NCBI RefSeq assembly: GCF_004362975.1
Contig: NZ_SNXO01000004.1
Location: forward strand, 33,297-97,296
Source of the DNA: Aminicella lysinilytica
GTDB lineage: Bacteria; Bacillota; Clostridia; Peptostreptococcales; Anaerovoracaceae
DNA length: 64,000 nt
Direction of reading: 5' to 3'
Shown one piece after another: positions 16,166 to 25,064 of this stretch. The translations under genes and the position numbers were made by a program. The number at the start of each line of letters is the position of its first letter. Positions within the stretch are counted from its first letter, which is position 1. The notes under the pieces are model-generated. The model had not been told where the DNA came from. It did not search any database and saw only the letters and a list, made by a program, of their open reading frames with translations.

Positions 16166-17941
16166 TTATTTAACTTTTTTATAGCTTATATTTGACCAGC
16201 CTCCGAAGACTTTCTTGCCGCTTACCGTTCTGTAAGCTTTGACTTTATAATAGTAAGTCCTGCCCTTCTTCAGCTTGGTGTTAACGAATCTGGTGCCGGT
16301 CATTGTCTTGACCTTTTTATATGACCCGCTCTTGGATGTGGCCCTGTAAACGCAGTAGCCGCCCGCTCCCGTTACCTTGCCCCATCTGACCGTTATCTTC
16401 CCGGATCCTGCCGTCGTTGATACTTTGGCGGACGCCGGTACCGGCCGGACTTTGGAAGCTGTAGCCGCCGCGGTCGTGCTGCCGTCCAGCAGCGTGGCCG
16501 TGACTTTATAGTAGTAGGCCTTGTTTGTAGTCAGGCCTTTTTCGTTGTAAAATGTCGTATTGTATCCGAAGTCGTAATTGACCTTGCTCACGTCTATGGT
16601 ACTGACTTTAACAAAAGTCTTGCCGTCGGTGCTTCTGTAGACTGTGTAGGCAGTGGCGTTGGCTTTATTATTCCAAAGGACTTTCACTGATTGATATCCC
16701 GTGGATGTTGCCTTGGCTGACACTGCCGACGAGTCCGAGACGCCGTTGACAGCCATTATATAGCCAGAGTCGTTTTTGTAATAGAGTGTGCCGTCGTCGC
16801 CAGCCGTAACAGGCGATATGCAGTACTGTCTGTGCTGAGGAACAAAAGTCATGCCCTCAGTCAGTTTGCTGCCATTTGCATCGGCCTGTACGCAGTAGAT
16901 GCCGCCTACGCCGTTATTGCCCGTGCTGTAGATGCTGACCTTGCCGGCCGTACCGGTGGATACGAGGATGTCGCCTTTGATCTCACCGCCGTTGGTCGTC
17001 GTCGTCCATTTCTGATTCAGATCAGTATCGAAAGCGGAAAGTTTGCCCTTATTGCCTCCAACGTATATCCTGTCACCGCTGATGACCGGGCTGCATGATG
17101 ACGAGCCGAAGTCGTAGTCAGTTACTTTCTCAGGCGTTCCGTCACTGGCCAGAGACACCTTATATAATTTCCCCTCTGTGGCAGAACTGCTCATAACTGT
17201 AGCGCTGGTCGTCGTGAAATATGCGTAATTACCACTTACAGCAGGCACACATCTGACATTATATTTCAATGTCAGAGATTTGATGCTGCTGGTGTTCTTG
17301 GCATCCGCCGCAACAGAATACAATGTCTTATTATCGCTGCCGAAGATTATTCTGTCGCCGAGCTTAGCTGCGCCGGCCCAGTAGTAACCCTCAGAGTCAA
17401 ATTTCTTCCATATGGTTTTCCCTGTGGATCCATCGATGCAGAAAAATGTTCCGCCGTCATTGTCATCTCCCCAGGTTCCGCTGTAAACTCTGCCGTCTAT
17501 GTATTCGACCGGGCACACGTTCTGACCGTCGAAGGTCTCCGTACTCTTCCATACAATAGACAGATCAGAAGCCTTCAGTTTAACTATCTGGCATTTGACA
17601 GTGGACACATAGATATAGCCATTGCCGTCGCTTATGACAGGCATCATGGCATAGCCGACTGTTCCGCCTATGGATTTGCTGACTGCCTCCTGCTTGCCCG
17701 TATCCTTGTTCATTTTGTAAACCTTATCACCGGCACCCACATATATGGATCCGCCAATAAGCGCAGGTGGCGTAGGCGCGCTTGACCAGCCTGTTCCAAG
17801 GCTCTTCTGCCATTTGATGCCCGTTGTACCGATAGCATCAGGAGTAGCCGCCGCCGTAGTCCCCGCAAAGACTCCCGCAGGCACCAGCATGGTCACAGCA
17901 ACTATGGCCGCAAGCATTACTATGCGCAATTTGTTTCTCAT
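16166..17941 (-). CDS. Secreted PQQ-like beta-propeller protein with two FN3-like domains
   Basis: A 591-residue exported protein. ATG 17941 follows GGGAGGAAAG and opens a signal peptide (MRNKLRIVMLAAIVAVTMLVPAGVFA). Residues about 35-405 form a PQQ-type beta-propeller, with repeated blades such as GGSIYVGAGDKVYKMNKDTGK, YSGTWGDDNDGGTFFCIDGSTGKTIWKK and ISGDRIYVGGNKGKLSAFD. Two FN3-like modules follow (about 410-495 and 500-590), each with a YTVYRS or YCVYRA strand and a final AYYYKV or TYYYKV strand. No enzyme motif is seen, so binding or surface structure is likely. A cobalamin riboswitch precedes it, so it should be made when B12 is scarce. The ligand is not known. Confidence 0.85.
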   Translation of the reverse strand: MRNKLRIVMLAAIVAVTMLVPAGVFAGTTAAATPDAIGTTGIKWQKSLGTGWSSAPTPPALIGGSIYVGAGDKVYKMNKDTGKQEAVSKSIGGTVGYAMMPVISDGNGYIYVSTVKCQIVKLKASDLSIVWKSTETFDGQNVCPVEYIDGRVYSGTWGDDNDGGTFFCIDGSTGKTIWKKFDSEGYYWAGAAKLGDRIIFGSDNKTLYSVAADAKNTSSIKSLTLKYNVRCVPAVSGNYAYFTTTSATVMSSSATEGKLYKVSLASDGTPEKVTDYDFGSSSCSPVISGDRIYVGGNKGKLSAFDTDLNQKWTTTTNGGEIKGDILVSTGTAGKVSIYSTGNNGVGGIYCVQADANGSKLTEGMTFVPQHRQYCISPVTAGDDGTLYYKNDSGYIMAVNGVSDSSAVSAKATSTGYQSVKVLWNNKANATAYTVYRSTDGKTFVKVSTIDVSKVNYDFGYNTTFYNEKGLTTNKAYYYKVTATLLDGSTTAAATASKVRPVPASAKVSTTAGSGKITVRWGKVTGAGGYCVYRATSKSGSYKKVKTMTGTRFVNTKLKKGRTYYYKVKAYRTVSGKKVFGGWSNISYKKVK

Positions 17942-17964
17942 ACTTTCCTCCCAAGATAAAACAA

Positions 17965-17989
17965 TGGACTGTGACAAATGTCACAGCCC
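17965..17989 (-). terminator. Hairpin between riboswitch and coding region
   Basis: On the minus strand, GGGCTGTGAC/GTCACAGTCC with loop ATTT, then ATTGTTTT. It is placed where the expression platform of the cobalamin riboswitch should be and probably acts as a regulated terminator. The T run is short and offset, so sequestration instead of termination is possible. Confidence 0.6.
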
Positions 17990-18031
17990 GTATTTACTGT
18001 CTTATAAATCCTGTACCGAATTACCCGTTCG

Positions 18032-18225
18032 CAAAAGGACACTTTCATGCAGGTCTCCTGGCTCATGGATCATTGCTTCATCCCTCCTTCCCAACGAATG
18101 TCAGTGGATGGCCCCAAGGCCCGGAATGAAACTACCAACTACAGTGGCGGTACCGCGCAGGATTCTGACCTGCTTCCCTCTCAGCCCCGCATCCTGAGAT
18201 ACGGAGAACACGAAATCAATATTTA
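18032..18225 (-). ncRNA. Cobalamin riboswitch
   Basis: Read on the minus strand, the aptamer shows AGAGGGAAGCAGGTCAGAAT, then CCTGCGCGGTACCGCCACTGT, and at the 3' side GCCAGGAGACCTGC (the B12 box, 18049-18062). These are the conserved core elements of adenosylcobalamin-type aptamers in the right order and spacing. It lies upstream of the two secreted FN3 proteins and should switch them off when cobalamin is abundant. Exact outer ends are estimated. Confidence 0.93.
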
Positions 18226-18269
18226 ACTCAGTTAATCATAATCTATTTCACAGTTAAAGTCAATGGTCA

Positions 18270-19637
18270 TCAAACCATATTTCCCGGCACTACCCAGGCA
18301 TCGAAGTCCTCCGCCGTTACCAGCTCAAGTTTCACGGCGGCCTGCTTCAGAGTGATATTCTCCTTGTGAGCCAGTTTGGCTATCTTAGCAGAATTCTCAT
18401 AGCCGATATGCGGATTCAGAGCCGTAACCAGCATGAGAGATTTCTCCATGTTTTTTTCGATTTTCTCACGGTTCGGTTCTATGCCCGATGCGCAGTTTTT
18501 CCTGAAGGAGTCCATGGCGTCGGCCAGTAAATTCGCTGATTCAAGAAAATCATATATCATAACAGGCATGAACACGTTCAGCTGGAAATTCCCCTGAGAC
18601 GCAGCGATGCCAACTGTCACGTCGTTACCCATGACCTGGACGCAGACCATAGTCAGAGCCTCGCACTGGGTAGGATTCACTTTGCCCGGCATGATAGAAC
18701 TGCCCGGCTCGTTTTCCGGTATGGCGATTTCGCCAATGCCGCACCGCGGTCCCGAAGCCAGCCATCTGACATCGTTGGCGATCTTCAAAAGATCTGCCGC
18801 CAGAGCTTTCATGGCGCCGTGAACGTAGACGAGGCCGTCTTTGCTGGTGAGGCTGTGGAATTTATTCTCCGCTGTAACAAAAGGTTTGCCGGTGATCTTG
18901 CTTATCTCGGCGGCGGACTCTCTGCCGAAGTCTTTGTGGGCGTTGAGGCCGGTGCCTACGGCCGTACCGCCAAGGGCCAGCTCGTGTAGGCTGCTGATAG
19001 ATTTCTCTATCATTTCATAGTCGTGATCAAGCATGGATCTCCAACCGCTTATTTCCTGTCCGAGAGTCAGAGGCGTAGCATCCTGTAAATGAGTGCGGCC
19101 GGTCTTGACGATATCCATATAGGAATCCTCCAGACCTTTGAAAGTGTCTCGCAGCTGATTAATGGCAGGCAGAAGTCTGTCCTCTACTGCAACGACTGCC
19201 GCAATATGCATGGCTGTCGGAAAAGTATCGTTGGAGCTCTGTGATTTATTGACGTGGTCGTTGGAATGGAGCAGTTTCCTGCCGGCTATCTCGTTGCCTC
19301 TGTTGGCAACGACCTCGTTCATATTCATATTTGACTGAGTGCCGCTTCCCGTCTGATAAATTACCAGCGGAAAATTTCCGTCAAGTTTGCCGGAAATCAC
19401 CTCGTCGCAGACACTGCTTATGAGCTCAGCCCTTTCAGCGTCTATGGTCCCGAGTTTTTCATTGGCCAGTGCCGCAGCCTTTTTCAATACGCCAAAGGCA
19501 CGGATTATCTCACCCGGCATCCTGTGATCCCCGATCTTGAAATTCTCGAAACTTCTCTCCGTCTGGGCTCCCCAGTATTTATCTGCAGGTACCTTTACCT
19601 CTCCCATAGTATCATGTTCTATTCTGTAATCAGCCAT
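18270..19637 (-). CDS. fumC: Fumarate hydratase, class II
   Basis: Interconverts fumarate and malate without an iron-sulfur cluster. The 455-residue protein has [18 protein letters not shown] (about 97-114), the substrate motif [17 protein letters not shown], the [11 protein letters not shown] segment and the superfamily signature [16 protein letters not shown] near 316. The fumarase form [13 protein letters not shown] separates it from aspartate ammonia-lyase. ATG 19637 follows AGAGGAG. It is the last gene of an argH-malic enzyme-fumC unit; the argH product fumarate can become malate and then pyruvate. Confidence 0.95.
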   Translation of the reverse strand: MADYRIEHDTMGEVKVPADKYWGAQTERSFENFKIGDHRMPGEIIRAFGVLKKAAALANEKLGTIDAERAELISSVCDEVISGKLDGNFPLVIYQTGSGTQSNMNMNEVVANRGNEIAGRKLLHSNDHVNKSQSSNDTFPTAMHIAAVVAVEDRLLPAINQLRDTFKGLEDSYMDIVKTGRTHLQDATPLTLGQEISGWRSMLDHDYEMIEKSISSLHELALGGTAVGTGLNAHKDFGRESAAEISKITGKPFVTAENKFHSLTSKDGLVYVHGAMKALAADLLKIANDVRWLASGPRCGIGEIAIPENEPGSSIMPGKVNPTQCEALTMVCVQVMGNDVTVGIAASQGNFQLNVFMPVMIYDFLESANLLADAMDSFRKNCASGIEPNREKIEKNMEKSLMLVTALNPHIGYENSAKIAKLAHKENITLKQAAVKLELVTAEDFDAWVVPGNMV

Positions 19638-19662
19638 GACTCCTCTTTTCTGTAAACTTTTA

Positions 19663-20820
19663 CTATTTCTTTTTAGCGGCTTCCATTACGGCTTCAGCTA
19701 CGCTCTTAACTACCAGCGGATTGAATCCGTCAGGCAGAACATAGTCAGGTCTCAACTCGTCATCAGGGATTACTCCCGCTATGGCACGAGCCGCAGCCTC
19801 TTTCATTTCCTCAGTTATTCTCGGGGCTCTGCAGTCCAGGGCTCCTCTGAATATTCCAGGGAATGCGATTACATTGTTCACCTGATTAGGGAAATCCGAA
19901 CGTCCGGTTCCTACAACTGCCGCTCCTGCTTCCTTTGCCAGATCAGGCATGATCTCTGGAACAGGATTTGACATGACGAACACTATCGGATCCTTGGCCA
20001 TGCCGCGGATCATGTCCTGGGTGACGATGCCCGGCTTGGACACGCCGATGAGAACATCAGCCCCCTTCATAGCGTCAGCCAGAGTCCCTACAAGCTTATT
20101 TTTGTTAGTGATCTTGGCCATCTTCTGCTGCTCCGGATTGTTGTACGGAGCGCCGTCGTATATGGTGCCGTGGCTGCCGACCAGAATGATCTCTCCGAAG
20201 CCCAGCCTCATGAACATCTTAGCGATGGATATGCCGGCCGAACCTGCGCCGCTGATAGCTATCTTCAGTTCACCGGCCTTCTTGCCCGTTACCTTCAGAG
20301 CGTTGATAATAGCTGCGCTGGTGATGATTGCCGTGCCGTGCTGGTCATCGTGGAAGACAGGTATGTCGCACATTTCTATGAGTCTCTGCTCGATTTCGAA
20401 GCACCTCGGAGCGCTGATGTCCTCCAGGTTGATGCCGCCGAAGCTCTTGGAAATGTTATATACCGTCTGAATTATGACCTCAGGATCCTTGCTGTTGATA
20501 CAGATAGGAATGGCGTCGATACCTGCGAATACCTTAAACAGAGCACATTTGCCCTCCATTACAGGCATGCCTGCCGAAGGTCCGATGTCGCCCAGGCCCA
20601 GGACCGCCGTTCCGTCAGTGATTACAGCTACAGTGTTGCCTTTGCCCGTGTAAGTGTAAGCAAGTTCTTCGTTCTTTTCGATCTCGAGACAGGGTGCCGC
20701 TACGCCGGGAGTGTAGGCGATGGCCATTTCCTCCTTGTTGGTAATAGGTGCCTTGCTCTCGATGGAAAGTTTGCCCTTCCATTCTGCGTGCAATTTGATC
20801 GCTAGTTCATTTTTGTCCAT
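19663..20820 (-). CDS. Malic enzyme, NAD(P)-dependent
   Basis: Oxidative decarboxylation of malate to pyruvate and CO2. The 385-residue short form resembles the N-terminal catalytic part of MaeB and the small bacterial malic enzymes. Motifs are [37 protein letters not shown] (about 58-80), [25 protein letters not shown] (metal ligands) and the dinucleotide-binding [12 protein letters not shown] near 190. There is no phosphotransacetylase-like C-terminal domain. It lies 5 bases after argH and 25 before fumC. Cofactor preference cannot be read reliably. Confidence 0.93.
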   Translation of the reverse strand: MDKNELAIKLHAEWKGKLSIESKAPITNKEEMAIAYTPGVAAPCLEIEKNEELAYTYTGKGNTVAVITDGTAVLGLGDIGPSAGMPVMEGKCALFKVFAGIDAIPICINSKDPEVIIQTVYNISKSFGGINLEDISAPRCFEIEQRLIEMCDIPVFHDDQHGTAIITSAAIINALKVTGKKAGELKIAISGAGSAGISIAKMFMRLGFGEIILVGSHGTIYDGAPYNNPEQQKMAKITNKNKLVGTLADAMKGADVLIGVSKPGIVTQDMIRGMAKDPIVFVMSNPVPEIMPDLAKEAGAAVVGTGRSDFPNQVNNVIAFPGIFRGALDCRAPRITEEMKEAAARAIAGVIPDDELRPDYVLPDGFNPLVVKSVAEAVMEAAKKK

Positions 20821-20825
20821 GTTGA

Positions 20826-22214
20826 TTATTCCTTTCTGATTCCCTTAAGCCACTCTGTGCCTACTCGGATCTGCCGTCTTACCTCTGACGGAGCTGTGCC
20901 GCCGAAGGACTTTCTCGCGTCGACGCAGGCCTTGATGCTGATATCTCCCAGCATTTCCTTTGTCACACGATTATCTATAGATGTAAGGTCTGAATCTGTC
21001 AGACCGTCAAAATCGCACCCTTTGTTTTCGCAGGCTTTGACCATCTGTCCAACGATGGAATGTGCCTCACGGAATGGTATGCCCTGCTTGGCGAAATGCT
21101 CCGCAATGTCTGTGGCGTTGAGGAATCCCTTGCCCAGCTGTTTTTCTATCATATCCATGCGGAATTCTGTCTTTTCAAGCATCCTGGCGAAAATCTGCAC
21201 GCAGGCCTTCCATGTGTCGATGGCGTCGAAAAGGCCTTCCTTGTCTTCCTGGAAATCCTTGTTGTATGCCAGTGGCGTGCCTTTCATAACGGTCAGGAGC
21301 TGCATCAGGTCGCCGTAGACTCTGCCGGTTTTTCCTCTCAGGAGCTCGGCCATGTCCGGGTTTTTCTTCTGGGGCATTATGCTGCTGCCTGTACAAAAAC
21401 TATCGTCTATGGCTATGAATGAGAATTCCGAGGTGTTCCACCATGCGAACTCTTCTGCCCATCTGGACATGTGCATCATGGAAATCGATGCGTCGCTGAG
21501 GAATTCCAGGGCGTAGTCTCTGTCGCTTACGCTGTCCATGGCGTTCTCTGTAGGCCCGTCAAAATCAAGCAATTCGGCCGTTCTCTGTCTGTTGATAGGC
21601 ATAGTCGTGCCGGCCAGTGCGCAGGCGCCAAGGGGTGAAAGATTCATTCTCTCCAATGTGTCCTGCAGGCGCTGTATGTCCCTCTTGAACATCTGAAAAT
21701 ATGCCATGAATACAAAACCAAGTGTAATAGGCTGTGCATGTTGGATGTGTGTGTATCCAACGGTTATAGAGTCCGCATACTTTTCTGCCTTGGCCAGGAT
21801 GACCTCTTCAAAATAGCTTAGTTCTCCGATTATTTCTTTGATTTCCCTGCGCAGGTAGATTCTCCCGTCTACCTGGCACTGATCGTTGCGGCTCCTGGAT
21901 GTGTGGAGCTTCTTGCCTACTTCGCCGACTTCTTTGATCAGTCTGCTCTCGATGCCCATATGGATATCTTCATCATCTACGTTGAAGACGATCTCTCCGC
22001 TGGCTATCTCTTTCCTGATCTTCTCAAGACCTCTGATTATTTCATCGGCTTCCGCCTTCGTTACGATGCCCTGCTCTCCCAGCATGGTCACGTGAGCGAT
22101 GCTGCCGTCTATATCTTCATTATACATACGCTGGTCAAATCCGATAGACGCATTGAACTCCTTGACTATCTGGTCCATGTCCTTCTCGAATCTGCCGCCC
22201 CAAAGTGATGCCAT
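20826..22214 (-). CDS. argH: Argininosuccinate lyase
   Basis: Splits argininosuccinate into arginine and fumarate, the last step of arginine synthesis. The 462-residue protein begins LWGGRFEKDMDQIVKEFNAS and has HTSRSRNDQ (substrate loop), TVGYTHIQHAQPITLG and the signature GSSIMPQKKNPDMAEL near 280. I chose ATG 22214 because AGGAGG lies 7 bases upstream; an upstream in-frame ATG at 22244 falls between the promoter and this site and would add non-homologous residues. No other arginine gene is present. The malic enzyme and fumC genes that follow would consume the fumarate produced. Confidence 0.96.
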   Translation of the reverse strand: MASLWGGRFEKDMDQIVKEFNASIGFDQRMYNEDIDGSIAHVTMLGEQGIVTKAEADEIIRGLEKIRKEIASGEIVFNVDDEDIHMGIESRLIKEVGEVGKKLHTSRSRNDQCQVDGRIYLRREIKEIIGELSYFEEVILAKAEKYADSITVGYTHIQHAQPITLGFVFMAYFQMFKRDIQRLQDTLERMNLSPLGACALAGTTMPINRQRTAELLDFDGPTENAMDSVSDRDYALEFLSDASISMMHMSRWAEEFAWWNTSEFSFIAIDDSFCTGSSIMPQKKNPDMAELLRGKTGRVYGDLMQLLTVMKGTPLAYNKDFQEDKEGLFDAIDTWKACVQIFARMLEKTEFRMDMIEKQLGKGFLNATDIAEHFAKQGIPFREAHSIVGQMVKACENKGCDFDGLTDSDLTSIDNRVTKEMLGDISIKACVDARKSFGGTAPSEVRRQIRVGTEWLKGIRKE

Positions 22215-22242
22215 TATATTACCTCCTGTAATCAATGGTAAC

Positions 22243-22271
22243 ATTATACATTAGCGTCTATCATAATGCAA
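22243..22271 (-). promoter_or_regulatory. Promoter of argH-malic enzyme-fumC
   Basis: Minus strand: TTGCAT (22266-22271), 17 bases, TATAAT (22243-22248), about 28 bases before the argH start. It is divergent from the promoter of the next gene, and the two are about 25 bases apart. Confidence 0.8.
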
Positions 22272-22296
22272 ATACAGAATCAGCAGATAATCAGGG

Positions 22297-22325
22297 TTGT
22301 AATGGCGCCACTACGGCTATATAAT
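22297..22325 (+). promoter_or_regulatory. Promoter of the D-cysteine desulfhydrase-like gene
   Basis: TTGTAA (22297-22302), a 17-base spacer and TATAAT (22320-22325), followed by a leader with AATGGAGG before ATG 22367. Confidence 0.78.
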
Positions 22326-22366
22326 TTAACTATCATATCTATCTACACAAATGGAGGTAACAACAT

Positions 22367-23392
22367 ATGACTTTAGGAAAAGAAAAAATCAGTTTCATCA
22401 ATGTACCGACTCCCATCGAGAAGCTGAACACAGTTTCCGGTGAGCTGGGCATCAATCTTTATATGAAGCGTGACGACCTGACCAACTACGGAACAGGCGG
22501 AAACAAACTGCGTAAGCTGGAGTACTTTATTAAGGACGCCCGGGATAAGGGCGCTACCATGCTCCTGACAGTAGGCGGAGCTCAGACTAACCACGGCAGG
22601 CTCACAGCTGCCGTTGCAGCCAAATTCGGCATGAAGGCCGCAATTGTCGCAGTGGACGAATATCCCGGAGAGATCTCAGCCAACCTTTTGTTGGATGGCA
22701 TCATGGGCTGCCCCGTTTACCTTGTCAGAAACGACGAGACACGGTCTGAAGGCCAGCTTCTCAAGAAAGCAGTTGCAAAAGTAACAGACGAATGGACAGC
22801 AAAGGGCGAGAAGGTCTACTTCATTCCTTTGGGCGGTTCAAACGAACTGGGCGCTCTAGGCTATTACGATTGCGCTCTGGAAATGGCAGATCAGGTAAAG
22901 GAAATGAAACTGGACAATGTCCACATTATCACCACCGTAGGCAGTATGGGCACATACATTGGCCTTGCCGCAGCCATTGCCAACGAACCTCTCGATATGA
23001 AAGTCACAGGTATCGGCATCAGCCCTAAGGATGACATCCACCAATTCGCCGCAGATTATTATGACAGACTAAAAAAAGCCTACGGTCTCAAGGTCGACTT
23101 GAAAGCGCAGGACTTCGATCTTAATTCTGATTTCGATTACGGCGGCTACAATAATCCAGTAGATGATGTTCGCCAGGCCATATATTATATGGGCCGCAAA
23201 GAAGGCATCATCCTGGATCCGTGCTACACAGGCAAAACCTTCAATGCTATCATGAAACTTGCCAAAGACGGTAAATTAAACAAGAATGAGAACTACATCA
23301 TGATCCACACAGGCGGCGTTCCTGGGATTTACACCAAACACCACCGCAGTCTTATGGAAGAAGAACTCATGAGCTATATGCACATAATCTAG
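22367..23392 (+). CDS. PLP-dependent D-cysteine desulfhydrase / ACC deaminase family enzyme
   Basis: A 341-residue fold-type II PLP enzyme. The Schiff-base lysine lies in [12 protein letters not shown] (near residue 47), the cofactor-binding Ser/Gly region is [20 protein letters not shown], and the phosphate loop is [16 protein letters not shown]. The C-terminal [10 protein letters not shown] motif is typical of D-cysteine desulfhydrase. D-cysteine desulfhydration to pyruvate, sulfide and ammonia is the most likely reaction. L-cysteate sulfo-lyase and 1-aminocyclopropane-1-carboxylate deaminase belong to the same family and cannot be excluded. The gene has its own promoter and overlaps the convergent DnaJ-domain gene by 4 bases. 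Confidence 0.87.
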   Translation: MTLGKEKISFINVPTPIEKLNTVSGELGINLYMKRDDLTNYGTGGNKLRKLEYFIKDARDKGATMLLTVGGAQTNHGRLTAAVAAKFGMKAAIVAVDEYPGEISANLLLDGIMGCPVYLVRNDETRSEGQLLKKAVAKVTDEWTAKGEKVYFIPLGGSNELGALGYYDCALEMADQVKEMKLDNVHIITTVGSMGTYIGLAAAIANEPLDMKVTGIGISPKDDIHQFAADYYDRLKKAYGLKVDLKAQDFDLNSDFDYGGYNNPVDDVRQAIYYMGRKEGIILDPCYTGKTFNAIMKLAKDGKLNKNENYIMIHTGGVPGIYTKHHRSLMEEELMSYMHII

Positions 23393-23997
23393 CAAGGCGT
23401 GCAGCAGCACAGAGGCATCATAGAACATGCCAGCATGTCAGCCGCTGACTGCCCCTTCTGATCGTAACCCTGAGCGTTGGAGCTGTTCCTGAAGATACTT
23501 CCCGAATTGTTCATCTGCTGATAGATGGACTGATATTCCGGGTTGGTCGGGTCCATATCCAGCGCTTGTTTTACGTTTGCTATGCCATCGGCAATGAATC
23601 CTTTCTTAAAGGAAAGAACGCCGCTGAGGAAAAACCACTCCGCATCGTGATCAGCCTCGTTTATGAGAGTCTGCTCCGCTGTATAGAAATCATTTCTGTC
23701 TAAAGCCGCCCTGACGGCGTTGTAAGTCTTGGCCTTTGCTCCGTAGTCACGCTGGCTGGCGTAACCTCCGCCGGCACTGCCGTAAGCCGGGCCTGAGTAA
23801 TTAGCCGCGCTTCCCTTTGTCAGCATATCGTAGGCCTCATTGACCTCCTGCAGCTTTTCCTCCGCCAGATCCGCCAGAGGATTCCCCTGATATTTGTCAG
23901 GATGATATTTCTTCACCAGCTCCCTGTAAGCGGACTTGATCTCCGCCTCAGAGGCGCCGTGTTTAACTCCTAATATTTCATATGGATCGTTTACCAT
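23389..23997 (-). CDS. DnaJ-domain protein with Cys-rich C-terminus
   Basis: A 202-residue protein. The J domain at about 1-65 has the HPD motif ([10 protein letters not shown]). A short Gly/Ala/Tyr linker follows, then two TPR-like helical segments ([21 protein letters not shown] and [37 protein letters not shown]). The end is [14 protein letters not shown], with five cysteines in the last 12 residues; this could bind metal or be a lipidation or membrane-interaction site. It overlaps the DUF5685 gene upstream by 20 bases, so the two are co-translated. It has no zinc-finger region, so it is not a general DnaJ. Confidence 0.88.
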   Translation of the reverse strand: MVNDPYEILGVKHGASEAEIKSAYRELVKKYHPDKYQGNPLADLAEEKLQEVNEAYDMLTKGSAANYSGPAYGSAGGGYASQRDYGAKAKTYNAVRAALDRNDFYTAEQTLINEADHDAEWFFLSGVLSFKKGFIADGIANVKQALDMDPTNPEYQSIYQQMNNSGSIFRNSSNAQGYDQKGQSAADMLACSMMPLCCCTPC

Positions 23998-24844
23998 TTT
24001 CCTTCGTTCCTTTCCCGCTGAGTACCTCGTCGGTCTTGCGCCGAAGCCCCAGATATATCACGTTATCTATTATTCCTTTATTCTTCTTTATATCAAGCAG
24101 ATCGTATGCTTTGGTCAGTTCACCGAGATAGTAATACAGAACTGCCTCTACGCCTGACGCCACCATTTCCCGAGGCCTTGAGTCATCCTCGTGATTCAGC
24201 GGATTGTATCTGTGCTTAGCCGCGTCCTCCACGTAATCGTCCATGGCGTCCGTTACATATATCCACCGTCCCAGATAGTCGCCGAAATCCTCCAGCACGC
24301 GCTTCTGCCCCGCCGCAGGTGCATAATCTCCAAACACCCGGGCCATGACCTGACCAAAATAATCAGCCTTCGTCTCAATCTTACGGTCTGCCTCGGTCTC
24401 ACGCCTGTAAAGTTCCTCCAGGGAATGCCTGACTGCCGACCCGGTCTCACCGTGTGCGGCCGCGGCCTGATTATATGCTTTGCGCAAAAATTTTCCTGTG
24501 AAGCTGCTTTTGCTTTTGTCGCCGTCTCGCACGTCGTCGAGGAAGTTTTCATACCCCAGGATCATCATCATGTCGGCCGCATAAACCAGGGCCGGCTCCT
24601 CGTAGAGGACCGGACGTTTCTTAATGTGATGCATGGCGCAGTGCTCCAGGCGGATATCATCGTCGCTTTCGGAAAGTGATGCCAGAAACAAAGCCATAAA
24701 CGCCATGTCATAACTGAGACCTTTGCGCAGGACCTGGCCGTAATTCCTGCCAATGGTCTTACACAGGCCGCAGTAATACCCGTTATACGTGCCCAGCTCT
24801 CTGACCTTCAGTTCCGATCTCTCTGTAACTATGTACCCCAGCAT
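23978..24844 (-). CDS. DUF5685-family protein
   Basis: A 288-residue, mostly helical protein. It opens [32 protein letters not shown], with the conserved YCGLC pair, and has [13 protein letters not shown] near 45. The segment [23 protein letters not shown] near 195-217 has closely spaced aspartates, reminiscent of the DDxxD metal site of isoprenoid synthases. No function is established for DUF5685, and the isoprenoid-synthase resemblance is my inference. It is translationally coupled to a J-domain protein, a pairing that suggests a shared process. ATG 24844 follows TAGGAGAG. Confidence 0.82.
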   Translation of the reverse strand: MLGYIVTERSELKVRELGTYNGYYCGLCKTIGRNYGQVLRKGLSYDMAFMALFLASLSESDDDIRLEHCAMHHIKKRPVLYEEPALVYAADMMMILGYENFLDDVRDGDKSKSSFTGKFLRKAYNQAAAAHGETGSAVRHSLEELYRRETEADRKIETKADYFGQVMARVFGDYAPAAGQKRVLEDFGDYLGRWIYVTDAMDDYVEDAAKHRYNPLNHEDDSRPREMVASGVEAVLYYYLGELTKAYDLLDIKKNKGIIDNVIYLGLRRKTDEVLSGKGTKENGKRSI

Positions 24845-24930
24845 GTTCTCTCCTAACTTTTCAATATACTGATACTATAATAAATAGTTGCAATTTGCAA
24901 GACTTGTATGTGAATTAACTGTGAAGAAGG

Positions 24931-24959
24931 TTGACTTATCAGCGGATAATTGTTATCAT
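24931..24959 (+). promoter_or_regulatory. Promoter of the secreted lysozyme gene
   Basis: TTGACT (24931-24936), 17 bases, TATCAT (24954-24959). A small palindrome, GATAATTGTTATC (24945-24957), overlaps the -10 region. Confidence 0.65.
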
Positions 24960-24966
24960 AGTGGTG

Positions 24967-24996
24967 AATTCTTAAGAAATCTTAAGAATCTTATGA
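24967..24996 (+). promoter_or_regulatory. Repeated CTTAAGAAT boxes in the lysozyme leader
   Basis: CTTAAGAAAT, CTTAAGAAT and CTTATGACA follow each other at one helical turn (10 and 9 bases), and the first two also form an inverted repeat ATTCTTAAGA/TCTTAAGAAT. The pattern resembles a response-regulator binding site. It lies just after the expected transcription start, so it would repress or act as a leader hairpin. Confidence 0.45.
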
Positions 24997-25064
24997 CAAT
25001 TATAACAGCACAGAACGTTAAAATATGTAACAATAGTAGCATTGACATTCGAGGGGGTAATATT

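Noticed and set aside
24888..25064. N-terminal extension of the lysozyme from ATG 24888
   Set aside because: It would include the promoter and lacks a ribosome site; the TTG at 25065 with GAGGGGG opens a proper signal peptide.
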